Shown: positions 48,807 through 56,679 of the stretch, one piece after another
Layout: each line of letters opens with the position of its first letter
How positions within the stretch are numbered: position 1 is the stretch's first letter
Source of the DNA: Alphaproteobacteria bacterium
GTDB taxonomy: Bacteria; Myxococcota_A; UBA796; GCA-2862545
DNA length: 64,000 nucleotides
Reading direction: 5' to 3'
Assembly: GCA_020632915.1 (NCBI GenBank)
Contig: JACKEP010000011.1
Location: 1-64,000, forward strand
Made by a program: the position numbers and the translations under genes
The notes under the pieces: model-generated
Database searches by the model: none
Told to the model about the DNA's origin: nothing
Seen by the model: only the letters and a program-made list of their open reading frames with translations

Positions 48807-49958
48807 ATGCAGGTGTCGTCGACCTTCGACAGCGGGAACATCGAGGTCCTCGCGGCGGACGACCCGTCCGACGTGCGGCTGCGCATCCGCCCGGATCCGC
48901 CCACCGACACGCCCGACGGGGTCAAGCGCTTCGCCCAGTGGTTCCACTTCCGGATCGACGGCGTGCGCGACGTCGCGCTCACGCTGCGCCTCGTGGACAT
49001 GGAGCGCACCGCCTACCTCGACGGCTGGCCGGGCTACCGCGCGGCCGTGTCCACCGACCGCATCTCGTGGACCCGCGCCGACACCGCCTTCGACGGCCAC
49101 ACGCTGACGATCACCGTCACCCCGGACGCCGACGTGCTGTGGGTGGCGTACTTCGCCCCCTACGACCTGACGCGCGTGGCCGACCTCGTGGGCTGGGCCG
49201 CCCAACAGCCCGGGGTCGCGAGCCGTCCGGTGGGCACCACGCTCGACGGTCGGCAGGTCGATCGGCTCGTGATCGGCGATCCCGACCGGGACGTGCCGGT
49301 GGTGTGGGTGATCGCCCGTCAGCACCCGGGCGAGTCGATGGCGTCCTGGTGGATGGAGGGCTTCCTGCACCGCCTGCTCGACACCCACGACGCCCTGTCC
49401 GCCACGCTGCGCGACAAGGCCACGCTGCACGTCGTGCCCCACATCAACCCCGACGGCAGCTTCCGCGGCCACCTGCGCACCAACGCGTCGGGCGCCAACC
49501 TCAACCGGGAGTGGGCCGAACCCACGCTGGAGCGGTCGCCCGAGGTGTGGCACACCCGCGCGGCGATGGACGCCAGCGGCGTCGACCTGTGCCTCGACGT
49601 CCACGGCGACGAGGCGCTGCCCTACACGTTCATCGCCGGTGCCGAGGGCATCCCGGGGTACACGGCGCACCAGGCCGACCTGCTCGAGCGCTTCCTCGCG
49701 GCCTACGTCCGCGCCAACCCCGACTTCCAGACGACGCACGGCTACCCGAAGGACCCGCCGGGTGGCGCGAACCTGAGCATGTGCACGGCGGCGGTGGCCA
49801 AGCGCTTCGACTGCCTGTCGATGACGCTCGAGATGCCGTTCAAGGACAACGCCGACAGGCCCGACGCGGTGCACGGCTGGAGCCCGGCGCGCTGCCTGCG
49901 CATGGGGGCCACGGCGCTGCATCCGATGGTGGCCGTGGTCGATCGCCTGCGAACCTGA
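48807..49958 (+). CDS. M14-family carboxypeptidase (cytosolic CCP-like)
   Basis: A 383-residue protein from ATG 48807 behind GGAGGG. An N-terminal beta domain of about 120 residues precedes the catalytic domain, the order seen in cytosolic carboxypeptidases (AGBL/CCP). The zinc ligands are HPGE (His173, Glu176) with the later His in CLDVHGDE, and the catalytic Glu in LEMPFKDN. NPDGSFRGH and ANLNREW are typical. There is no signal peptide. Bacterial members remove C-terminal or side-chain amino acids; the target is unknown. It follows the M3 peptidase gene by 51 bp. Confidence 0.92.
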   Translation: MQVSSTFDSGNIEVLAADDPSDVRLRIRPDPPTDTPDGVKRFAQWFHFRIDGVRDVALTLRLVDMERTAYLDGWPGYRAAVSTDRISWTRADTAFDGHTLTITVTPDADVLWVAYFAPYDLTRVADLVGWAAQQPGVASRPVGTTLDGRQVDRLVIGDPDRDVPVVWVIARQHPGESMASWWMEGFLHRLLDTHDALSATLRDKATLHVVPHINPDGSFRGHLRTNASGANLNREWAEPTLERSPEVWHTRAAMDASGVDLCLDVHGDEALPYTFIAGAEGIPGYTAHQADLLERFLAAYVRANPDFQTTHGYPKDPPGGANLSMCTAAVAKRFDCLSMTLEMPFKDNADRPDAVHGWSPARCLRMGATALHPMVAVVDRLRT

Positions 49959-50023
49959 CCCACGGCGCACCCCAGGCGGTACACTGCGGGGCCACGGGCC
50001 CGCCAGCGGGCAGGGGAGGCCGG

Positions 50024-50674
50024 ATGAAGCGCGGGGCGGTGCTGCTGGTGGCGGCGATCGGCGTGGGCGTGGCCTGGGCCGGCGACGCCGACGACGGCTG
50101 GGTCCAATACGCCGACAAGGACGCGGTGGTCTCGTACAGCAAGGCGCTCGAAGGGAGCAAGGTGCTGGCGATGCGCGGCGTGTCCACCGTCGACGTCCCG
50201 ATCGCGCGGCTGATGGGCGTCTACCTCGACACGAAGCGCTCCACCGACTGGGTGGACCTGCTGGTGCAGCTCGACGAGCACCCGGTCGCGGGCACCGACG
50301 ACGCCATCGAGCGCCAGATCTACGACATGCCGTGGCCGGTCGCCGACCGGGAGTTCGTGTTCAAGCGCACGGTCACGTGGGAGCCGGAGCGCAAGACGGT
50401 CACCATCCGCTACACGTCGATCGACGACCCGCGGTACCCGGTCACCGACACGTACGTCCGCGCCACCGACTACGGCTCGTTCTGGCGGTTCACCGCCCAG
50501 CCCGGTGGCACCACGCGGGTGGAGGCCGTGGCGATGGTCGACCCCGAGGGGAGCCTGCCGGCGTGGCTGTTCAACTCGGTCCAGAAGTCGTGGCCGCGCG
50601 AGAGCATCGAGGGGCTCCTGAAGGAGGCCGCGAAGACCGACGTCGTGCCGCTCGCGAAGGTGGCCGACTGGTAG
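50024..50674 (+). CDS. Exported START-domain protein
   Basis: A 216-residue protein from ATG 50024 behind GGGGAGG. The signal peptide ends in VAWAGD. The rest is a START-like lipid-binding fold (VQYADKDAVVSYSKAL, later YDMPWPVADREFVFKR). Periplasmic START proteins of this size occur widely in Gamma- and Deltaproteobacteria and are thought to bind lipids or aromatic ligands. The ligand is unknown. Confidence 0.88.
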   Translation: MKRGAVLLVAAIGVGVAWAGDADDGWVQYADKDAVVSYSKALEGSKVLAMRGVSTVDVPIARLMGVYLDTKRSTDWVDLLVQLDEHPVAGTDDAIERQIYDMPWPVADREFVFKRTVTWEPERKTVTIRYTSIDDPRYPVTDTYVRATDYGSFWRFTAQPGGTTRVEAVAMVDPEGSLPAWLFNSVQKSWPRESIEGLLKEAAKTDVVPLAKVADW

Positions 50675-50764
50675 GGGGTGCAGGCGACGTTGTCACCTGC
50701 TGTCGCGGGCGGGGCAGGGGCACCGCGTGGCGCTACGCTGCGAGGACGGGGGAGGAACGGGGCG

Positions 50765-51592
50765 ATGCACGGGATCGAGCTGCACCGGCTCAACGAGGAC
50801 AGCAGCTGGGTGATGACCGTCGACGGCACGCGGCTGCTGGTCGACCCCTGGCTCGACGGACCGGCCGTGATCGGTGTGCCGTCGCTGCACATCGCCCACC
50901 ACACCGGCCCGACGGTGGCGCCGTCGGCGCTTCCCGAGGTCGACGCGCTGCTGATCTCCCACCCGTTCCCCGACCACCTCCACCGCGACACGCTGGCCCA
51001 GCTGCCGCGCGACCTGCCGGCGTATGCGCCGCGCGTGGCGACGACCCAGGTGCGCTGGGTGGGCGGGTTGACCCGCGTCACCGCGCTCCCCGACGTCACG
51101 GCCCAGGCCGCGCGGGGTGCGCGACCGGCGCCGATCCGCATCGGGCGCGCCGAGGTGTGGTACCTGCGGGCGGCGAGCCTGTTCGATCCCACCCACAACG
51201 GGGTGGTGATCCGTGGCGCCGACAGCGGCGCCACGGTGCTCTACGCGCCCCACGGCCTGATGCCCGGGGCCACCGTGCGCGCGGTCGAGCAGCTCACGCA
51301 GGGCCGGCTCGACGTCGTGATGACCAGCTTCACGTTCCTCGACCTGCCGTTCTACCTGGGCGGCATCGCCAACCTCGGCCGGGAGGCGGCGCTCGGGCTC
51401 ACGGCGCGGCTGCGCCCGCGGTTCCTGGTGAGCACCCACGACGGCGCCAAGACCGAGGGCGGCTTCATCGCCACCGTGTCGAAGGCCACCCGCTGCGACG
51501 ACGTGCCCGCCGCGCTGGCCTCACGGGGCCTCACGCCCCAGGCCGTGGCGCCCGGCGTGGGGGAGCGGTGGTCGGTGGGCGCGACGGCGTGA
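50765..51592 (+). CDS. MBL-fold metallo-hydrolase-like protein (UlaG-type)
   Basis: A 275-residue protein from ATG 50765 behind GGGGGAGG. The fold opens with SSWVMTVDGTRLLVDPWLDG. The metal motif is degenerate, ISHPFPDHLHRD instead of HxHxDH, keeping one Asp-His pair. Later TVLYAPHGLMPG and STHDGAKT hold possible ligands. This is the UlaG-like lactonase group with no clear substrate. It ends in a hairpin shared with the convergent P450 gene. Confidence 0.8.
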   Translation: MHGIELHRLNEDSSWVMTVDGTRLLVDPWLDGPAVIGVPSLHIAHHTGPTVAPSALPEVDALLISHPFPDHLHRDTLAQLPRDLPAYAPRVATTQVRWVGGLTRVTALPDVTAQAARGARPAPIRIGRAEVWYLRAASLFDPTHNGVVIRGADSGATVLYAPHGLMPGATVRAVEQLTQGRLDVVMTSFTFLDLPFYLGGIANLGREAALGLTARLRPRFLVSTHDGAKTEGGFIATVSKATRCDDVPAALASRGLTPQAVAPGVGERWSVGATA

Positions 51593-51613
51593 GTCGGTCG
51601 TGAGGCTCACGCC
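51586..51613. terminator. Bidirectional hairpin with both stop codons in the stem
   Basis: GGCGTGAG at 51586-51593 pairs perfectly with CTCACGCC at 51606-51613 around a 12-base loop. The forward TGA (51590-51592) and the reverse stop (complement of 51607-51609) are in the stem. Confidence 0.6.
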
Positions 51614-53739
51614 TTGCGGGCGAGGTCGAGGAGCCGTTCGTGGGCGCGCACCGTGAGCGTGGCAGCGGTGAGGTTGCAACCGCTGAGCAGGGTGTCGAAC
51701 GCGGTCGCGTCGAGCTCCAGGGTGCTCACGTCGCCCACGGCGCGCACGGTCGCGGTGCGGGGTCGGCGCTCGAGCAGGCCGATCTCGCCGAACGTGTCGA
51801 CGGCCGTGAGCGTGGCCACCACGATGGGCTCGCCCTGGGGCGGCTCGGCGAGCACCTCGACCGTGCCGTCGAGCAGCACGTAGAAGGTCCTGGCCTTGTC
51901 GCCCTGCCGCAGGATGACGTCGCCGTCGACGAAGGCGCGCTGCGTGACGCCGGAGCCGAGCGAGCTCAACGCGCCCCGGGTGACGGCGGGCATGCCGCGC
52001 GCGAGCTGGTTGAGCGTGCGACGCCGGGTCATCAGCCCCGCGAGCTCCGTCGCGGTCAGATCGCAGTCCACGGCGAGCACCGAGAAGGCGTCGCGGCCGA
52101 GGGCGAGCAGGGTGGCCGGACCGCGGTCGGACACCTGGACCGTCGCCGACCGGGACACCCCCTGGAGCAGGCCCATCTCGCCCACCGCCGAGCCTGGACC
52201 GAGCGTGGCGACGGTGCGCCGGCCGCGCTCGGGGTCGACCACGTGCACGTCGACGCTGCCCTCCTGCACCAGGTAGAAGCGGTCGGGCGGATCGCCCTGA
52301 TGAAACAGGATCGTGCGTGCGGGGAGCACGATCTCGTCGAGGTCGGCGAGCACGGCGCGGCGCTGGCTCGCCGTGAGCCCCGCCAACAGCCCGGCGTCAG
52401 GCAGGGCCTGCGGCATCACCGTGATGGCGCTCGGCGTGCGGCGCCCGTGGACCGTGAGCCGGTAGCGGGCCTCGGGGATCGGGCTCGGGATCGCGCGGAC
52501 CCGCAGCGGCCCCGCCTCGGGGAGCGTGAGGTCGGCGGTGTGGAGCAGGCCCGCCAGGATGGCGCCCGCCAGCGTGGTCGCGTAGCCGCGCGCCATGCAC
52601 GCGTGGGCACCGAGCCCGAAGGGGGCGAACGCGTGAGGCCGCAGGTGCTCGTGGCGTCCGTGGCCGTGGCGGTCGGGCTCGAAGCGGTCGGCGTCGGGGA
52701 ACACGGCGTCGAGGAAGTGGGTGGTGGGTCCGGCGAGGTAGATCGTGTCGCCCGCGTCGAAGGTGTGGCCCCCGAAGGTGAACGGCTGGGCCACCACGCG
52801 CGGCAGCGCGACGGCCATCGGCCGCAGCCGCAGCGTCTCCAGCAGCACGCCCTGCAGCGCGAGGCAGCGCTTGAGGGAGGCGGCGTCGGGAGGACCGGCG
52901 GCGAACGTCGCGTCGAGCTCGTCGCGGACACGCTGGAGCAGGTCGGGGCGCGACAGCACCTCGTGCAGCGCGAACCCGACGAGGCGGTACAGGTAGATGC
53001 CGGCGTTCTTGCCGGGCAGCATCGCCAGCGCCACCAGCGCCCGCTCGTCGATCTCGGGGTGTTCCGAGGCGAGCGCGAGCAGGGCGTCGAGGACGTCGGG
53101 CTGGCGGTCGAGGCCGGGCGGCGCGGCGCGGTGGTGGTCGAGCGCCTGGCGGACCCACGCCTCGAAGTGCCGTCGGGAACGGCGGATCGGCGGCGTGTAG
53201 AGCGTCCACTCGGGGAACGCTCCGCCCACGCCCACGACCCCCATGATCGTGCCGTACCGGGCGACGTGATCGGCCAGCGGGTCGCCGAGCAGGGCACCCG
53301 CGGTGCACAGGCCCACCATGTCGGCCACCAGCGTCGACAGCCAGCGTCGGATGGGCTCGGGTCGACCGGCGCGGCGGGCGAGCACCCGCTCCTGCACCTG
53401 CCGGTGGACCTCGGGCAGGAAGGGGTCGACCGCCTGGGCCGACAGGCTCGGCGCCAGGGCGCGCCGCAGCTGCTTGTGGACGTCACCGTCGTGGGCGTTG
53501 GGGATCCGGTCGGAGCCGAGCTCGCGGGTGACCCGGGCGTAGGTGCGGGCCGCGCTGAACAGCTTGGTCCCTTGCGTGGCGAAGAGCCGGTTGGCCTCCA
53601 TGCCGGCGATCATGGTCAGCTGCTGGCCCGGGTAGACGATCCGGAACACGGGACCGTGGGCGGTGTGGCAGCGCGCGAAGAACCGGATCGGGTCGACGAA
53701 GGCGTCGAGCGAGCTGCCGAGCAGCGGCAGGCCCGGCAC
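51607..53739 (-). CDS. Cytochrome P450 fused to two cyclic-nucleotide-binding domains
   Basis: At least 710 residues. GTG 53739 is the latest sensible start; the frame stays open upstream and TTG 53868 is an alternative that would add the proline-rich lead. Residues 1-435 are a P450 with ExxR at E301-R304 and heme loop FGLGAHACMARG (Cys381). The I-helix reads LPGKNAGIYLY instead of the usual AGxxTT, so the acid-alcohol pair is missing. Two CRP-like domains follow, at about 455-560 and 595-695. Each has the phosphate-binding cassette: GEMGLL...RSATV (520-534) and GEIGLL...RTATV (651-665), with Glu and Arg intact. A P450 gated by cNMP or docking through these domains is inferred; peroxygenase chemistry is possible. 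Confidence 0.88.
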   Translation of the reverse strand: MPGLPLLGSSLDAFVDPIRFFARCHTAHGPVFRIVYPGQQLTMIAGMEANRLFATQGTKLFSAARTYARVTRELGSDRIPNAHDGDVHKQLRRALAPSLSAQAVDPFLPEVHRQVQERVLARRAGRPEPIRRWLSTLVADMVGLCTAGALLGDPLADHVARYGTIMGVVGVGGAFPEWTLYTPPIRRSRRHFEAWVRQALDHHRAAPPGLDRQPDVLDALLALASEHPEIDERALVALAMLPGKNAGIYLYRLVGFALHEVLSRPDLLQRVRDELDATFAAGPPDAASLKRCLALQGVLLETLRLRPMAVALPRVVAQPFTFGGHTFDAGDTIYLAGPTTHFLDAVFPDADRFEPDRHGHGRHEHLRPHAFAPFGLGAHACMARGYATTLAGAILAGLLHTADLTLPEAGPLRVRAIPSPIPEARYRLTVHGRRTPSAITVMPQALPDAGLLAGLTASQRRAVLADLDEIVLPARTILFHQGDPPDRFYLVQEGSVDVHVVDPERGRRTVATLGPGSAVGEMGLLQGVSRSATVQVSDRGPATLLALGRDAFSVLAVDCDLTATELAGLMTRRRTLNQLARGMPAVTRGALSSLGSGVTQRAFVDGDVILRQGDKARTFYVLLDGTVEVLAEPPQGEPIVVATLTAVDTFGEIGLLERRPRTATVRAVGDVSTLELDATAFDTLLSGCNLTAATLTVRAHERLLDLARKA

Positions 53740-54031
53740 CAGGGGGGCGGCGCGGGCGGGGAGCGCGGCAGGAGCGTGGCTCGGGCGGTCGGACAGCGGC
53801 GCACTCCGGATCGCACGCCCATGGTGACACGTGCGTCCGACGGCGTCGACGGGTGAGCCTGTGGACAACCTGTGGACGGCCACGGCGCCGCCGCGACGGG
53901 TGGCGCAGCGAGGCAGGTTGTTCCGCAGACATCGGGCGGTCAGGTGGTGTTGACGCGTCCAGGGGCCATGTGGAAAACCCCTCAGGGGTCGAGGGTTCTC
54001 CGGGCCTCGTCCGCGGGGGATGGGCGTCGCG
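53740..54031. other. 292-bp gap with DnaA-box-like sequences
   Basis: If the P450 starts at GTG 53739, this stretch has no gene. TGTGGACAA (53860-53868), TGTGGACGG (53871-53879) and TGTGGAAAA (53969-53977) resemble the DnaA box TGTGGATAA with one, three and one changes. ACCCCT-C-AGGGGT forms a 13-base palindrome at 53977-53989. TTGACG at 53950-53955 could be a forward -35 box, but no gene follows on that strand. Confidence 0.4.
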
Positions 54032-54757
54032 TCATGCGGTCTGGCGACGCCTCCAGGCGCCGACGCCGCGGCCGATCGCGCGGTAGACCGCCGGTCCCCA
54101 CAGGGCCTCGATCGTGTCGCGCTGGCTCTGGTAGAGCGCGGGGCGCAGCACCGGGTCGCCCAGGCACGGAAAGACCTTCGCGCTGGCGAGGCCGACCTTT
54201 CGTGCGGTGCGCGGGGTGACCGCCGTGAGCAGGCGTCGGCCATCGCCGAGGTCGACCACCACGAGCGGGAAGAGGCGGCAGGGCATCGGCTTGATCGTGC
54301 CGCGACGCCACCCCTGGGCATCCTCGACGACGTGGAGCCCGCAGCGCAGGCCGTCGGCCTCCTCCGAGGCGAACACGCAGCGGCCGCGGGGCCGCGCGAG
54401 ACCCTCGTCGGTCCACAGCGTCGGGGGCCCGTTGGCCCAGCGGTGGTCGTGCTCGGTCATCCAGGCGCGGACGTGGGGCAGGGCGCGCGTGATCGCGGCG
54501 CGCTCGCCAGGCGTGGGCTGCACGAGCACGTCGGCACAGCACGACCGCGCGCGGGCCGGACGGCGTCCGGGGGTGCAGGTGTGGGGACGGCAGGCGAACG
54601 GGGCCGCCAGCGCGGGCAGATCGAGGAGGAGCTCGGCGTCGCCGTCCCCGTCGGCGGCCCCGAGGCCGTCGGCGAGCGCGAGGGCGAGCAGGTGGCTGCC
54701 CCAGTCGGCCTCGGGGGCGTCGCCCTCGGCGAGCCAGGCATCGACGTCGTCGGTCAT
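54032..54757 (-). CDS. Cysteine-cluster protein, YkgJ/DUF3109-like
   Basis: A 241-residue cytoplasmic protein from ATG 54757. About nine cysteines lie in the patterns FACRPHTCTPG, RSCCADV, RCVFAS, LRCGLH and MPCRLFP, resembling the zinc- or iron-chelating YkgJ and DUF3109 families. The cysteine spacing suggests a metal cluster. The function is not known. It diverges from the alpha/beta hydrolase gene, with 72 bp between. Confidence 0.75.
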   Translation of the reverse strand: MTDDVDAWLAEGDAPEADWGSHLLALALADGLGAADGDGDAELLLDLPALAAPFACRPHTCTPGRRPARARSCCADVLVQPTPGERAAITRALPHVRAWMTEHDHRWANGPPTLWTDEGLARPRGRCVFASEEADGLRCGLHVVEDAQGWRRGTIKPMPCRLFPLVVVDLGDGRRLLTAVTPRTARKVGLASAKVFPCLGDPVLRPALYQSQRDTIEALWGPAVYRAIGRGVGAWRRRQTA

Positions 54758-54829
54758 CTCACGTCCTCGTGCTGCCCGCGCAGCATGCCCCGCGGGTGAC
54801 GCGCGCACCATGCCGTGTTCCTGGGGGAC

Positions 54830-55519
54830 ATGACCGAGACGATCCCGCGCCCCCGCCCGTGGCCGTTCCACCGCCGCCGCCTCGTCGAGGCTGGCGTGGC
54901 GCTGGCGCGGGCGTGGCCTGAGCTCACCGCCCCGGACGACGGCGACGGCCACCCGGTACTCGTGATCCCCGGGTTCCTGGGCACCGACCTGCACACGGTC
55001 GCGCTCCGTCGGGCGCTGGCCGCCCGGGGTCACCGCGTCCACGGCTGGGGGCTGGGGCTCAACCGCGGCGACGTGCCTCGCCTGCTGCCGCAGCTCGAGG
55101 CCACGGTCGCGCGCCTCGCCGACCGCTCCGGCACCACCGTGAGCCTGGTGGGCTGGAGCCTCGGCGGCGTCCTGGCGCGGGAGGTGGCGCGGGCCGCGCC
55201 GGCGCGCGTGCGGCGGGTGATCACGCTCGGCACGCCGATCGTCGGCGGCGCCAAGTACACGGCGTTCGCCGGGGTGTTCGAGCGGTGGATGGGCGCGGAC
55301 CTCGACGCCGTGGAGGCGCGGATCGCGGCACGCAACCTCGAGGATCCGCTCACCGTGCCGGTCACGTCCATCTACAGCACGTCCGACGCGGTGGTGGCCT
55401 GGCAGGCCAGCGTCGATCCGTGGCATCCGCACGTCGAGCACGTGGCGCTCACCTGCTCGCACGCCGGCCTCGTCGTCAGCCCACAAGCCCTGGAGGCCGT
55501 GGCTTCTCGCCTCACGTGA
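54830..55519 (+). CDS. Alpha/beta hydrolase (lipase-like)
   Basis: A 229-residue protein from ATG 54830 behind GGGGGA. The core shows VLVIPGFLGTDLHT (oxyanion strand), the nucleophile elbow GWSLGG, TLGTPIVGG and a C-terminal CSHAGLVV with the likely catalytic His. The Asp could be in YSTSDAVV. It resembles small intracellular lipases or PGAP1-like esterases. The substrate is unknown. Confidence 0.85.
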   Translation: MTETIPRPRPWPFHRRRLVEAGVALARAWPELTAPDDGDGHPVLVIPGFLGTDLHTVALRRALAARGHRVHGWGLGLNRGDVPRLLPQLEATVARLADRSGTTVSLVGWSLGGVLAREVARAAPARVRRVITLGTPIVGGAKYTAFAGVFERWMGADLDAVEARIAARNLEDPLTVPVTSIYSTSDAVVAWQASVDPWHPHVEHVALTCSHAGLVVSPQALEAVASRLT

Positions 55520-55587
55520 GCGGGGCACCCGCTTGCGTCGGGCGCACGTCGTGTGCCATGGCTCCCACGCTTCACGAGGGTGGTGTC

Positions 55588-56577
55588 ATGCGCGCGGTGT
55601 GGTGGACGGTGGTGGTGGGGTGTGTGGGGTGCAACGGCGCTGCGGCGACGTGGCAGACCCCGGCGTCGGACCTCGGTCCTGCGCTCCTGTCGGTGACGGG
55701 GACGGCCGAGGGGGACGTGTGGACCGTGGGGGCCGACGCGGGCGATGGACCGCTCGTCGGCCACCTCCACGATGGCGCCTGGGAGCGTGTGGACGTCGGA
55801 AGCGCCGGCGACCTGTGGTGGATCTGGCTGCCGCCGACCGGCGACGTGCAGGCCTGGGCGGTGGGGGCCGGCGGTCGCGCGCTCGCGTTCGACGGGACGA
55901 CGTGGACCGAGACCGTCACCGACCCCGACCTGACCCTGTTCGGCATCTGGGGCGCCGCTCCCGACGACGTGTGGGCCGTGGGGGGGGACGTCACCGGCAG
56001 CGTCGACGTGGCCGGGTTGTTCCACTGGGACGGCGACACGTGGACCCGCCAGGAGCTGCCGCCGGCCGCGGCGGCGCTCACGGCGGTGTTCAAGGTCTGG
56101 GGCGCGGCGGCCGACGACGTGTGGATCTGCGGCGCCAACGGCGTGGTGGCGCACTACGACGGCACGGCGTGGGGGATGGTGGACGCCGCCACGGAGCGCA
56201 CGCTGCTCACGGTCGCGGGCGACGGCCCCGACAACGTCTACGCCGTGGGCGGCTCCGGCAACGCCGAGATCGTCCACTTCGACGGCACCACGTGGACCAA
56301 CGTCGAGGCCCGCTACACGCCCGAGCTCAACGGCGTGTACGTGCGGGGCGACGACGTCGCCGTGGCCGGCCGCACCGGGGCGGTGTGGTGGAAGCACGGC
56401 GACGGCGCGTTCGAGGAGGATCCGCGCGGACGCGCCACGTTCCTCGACCTGCACGCGACCTGGATCGATCCGGAAGGCGGCGTGTGGGCCGTCGGCGGCG
56501 CGATCACCGCGCTGCCGCTGTCGCAGGGTGTGATCGTGTACGGCGGCCGCCAGACGGTCCCGGTGTGGACACCCTGA
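55588..56577 (+). CDS. Beta-propeller lipoprotein, paralogue of the haloperoxidase propeller
   Basis: A 329-residue protein from ATG 55588 behind GAGGG. The signal ends in VGCVGC. Almost all of it is propeller repeats (DDVWAVGG, VFKVWGAAADDVWICG, HYDGTAWG). The FKVWG...DDVW...HYDGTAW block is nearly identical in pattern to residues about 155-195 of the haloperoxidase fusion, and the order of blades matches. It is followed after 102 bp by the CRTAC1 gene on the same strand. Confidence 0.85.
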   Translation: MRAVWWTVVVGCVGCNGAAATWQTPASDLGPALLSVTGTAEGDVWTVGADAGDGPLVGHLHDGAWERVDVGSAGDLWWIWLPPTGDVQAWAVGAGGRALAFDGTTWTETVTDPDLTLFGIWGAAPDDVWAVGGDVTGSVDVAGLFHWDGDTWTRQELPPAAAALTAVFKVWGAAADDVWICGANGVVAHYDGTAWGMVDAATERTLLTVAGDGPDNVYAVGGSGNAEIVHFDGTTWTNVEARYTPELNGVYVRGDDVAVAGRTGAVWWKHGDGAFEEDPRGRATFLDLHATWIDPEGGVWAVGGAITALPLSQGVIVYGGRQTVPVWTP

Positions 56578-56635
56578 TCGGGTGGGTGTGGCACCACGTC
56601 GCACTTTCCTGTTGACGGGACGTGACCTCCTGAGC

Positions 56636-56652
56636 GTTCTCTAGCGGAGAAC
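56636..56652. promoter_or_regulatory. Palindrome GTTCTC-N5-GAGAAC upstream of the CRTAC1-NHL operon
   Basis: GTTCTC-TAGCG-GAGAAC, a perfect 6-bp inverted repeat 27 bases before the ATG at 56680. It matches 15 of 17 bases with the site at the haloperoxidase start (42477-42493). A TTGACG at 56612-56617 upstream could be the -35 box, so the palindrome would overlap the -10 region. Confidence 0.6.
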
Positions 56653-56679
56653 ACCGCAAGGAACGCGCGTGGGGGTCAC

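Noticed and set aside
46686..49970. Reverse 1094-codon frame over the M3 and M14 peptidase genes
   Set aside because: No motif; both forward genes have complete zinc sites.
53860..53977. Replication origin
   Set aside because: Only three imperfect boxes, no AT-rich unwinding region and no dnaA, dnaN or gyr genes nearby.
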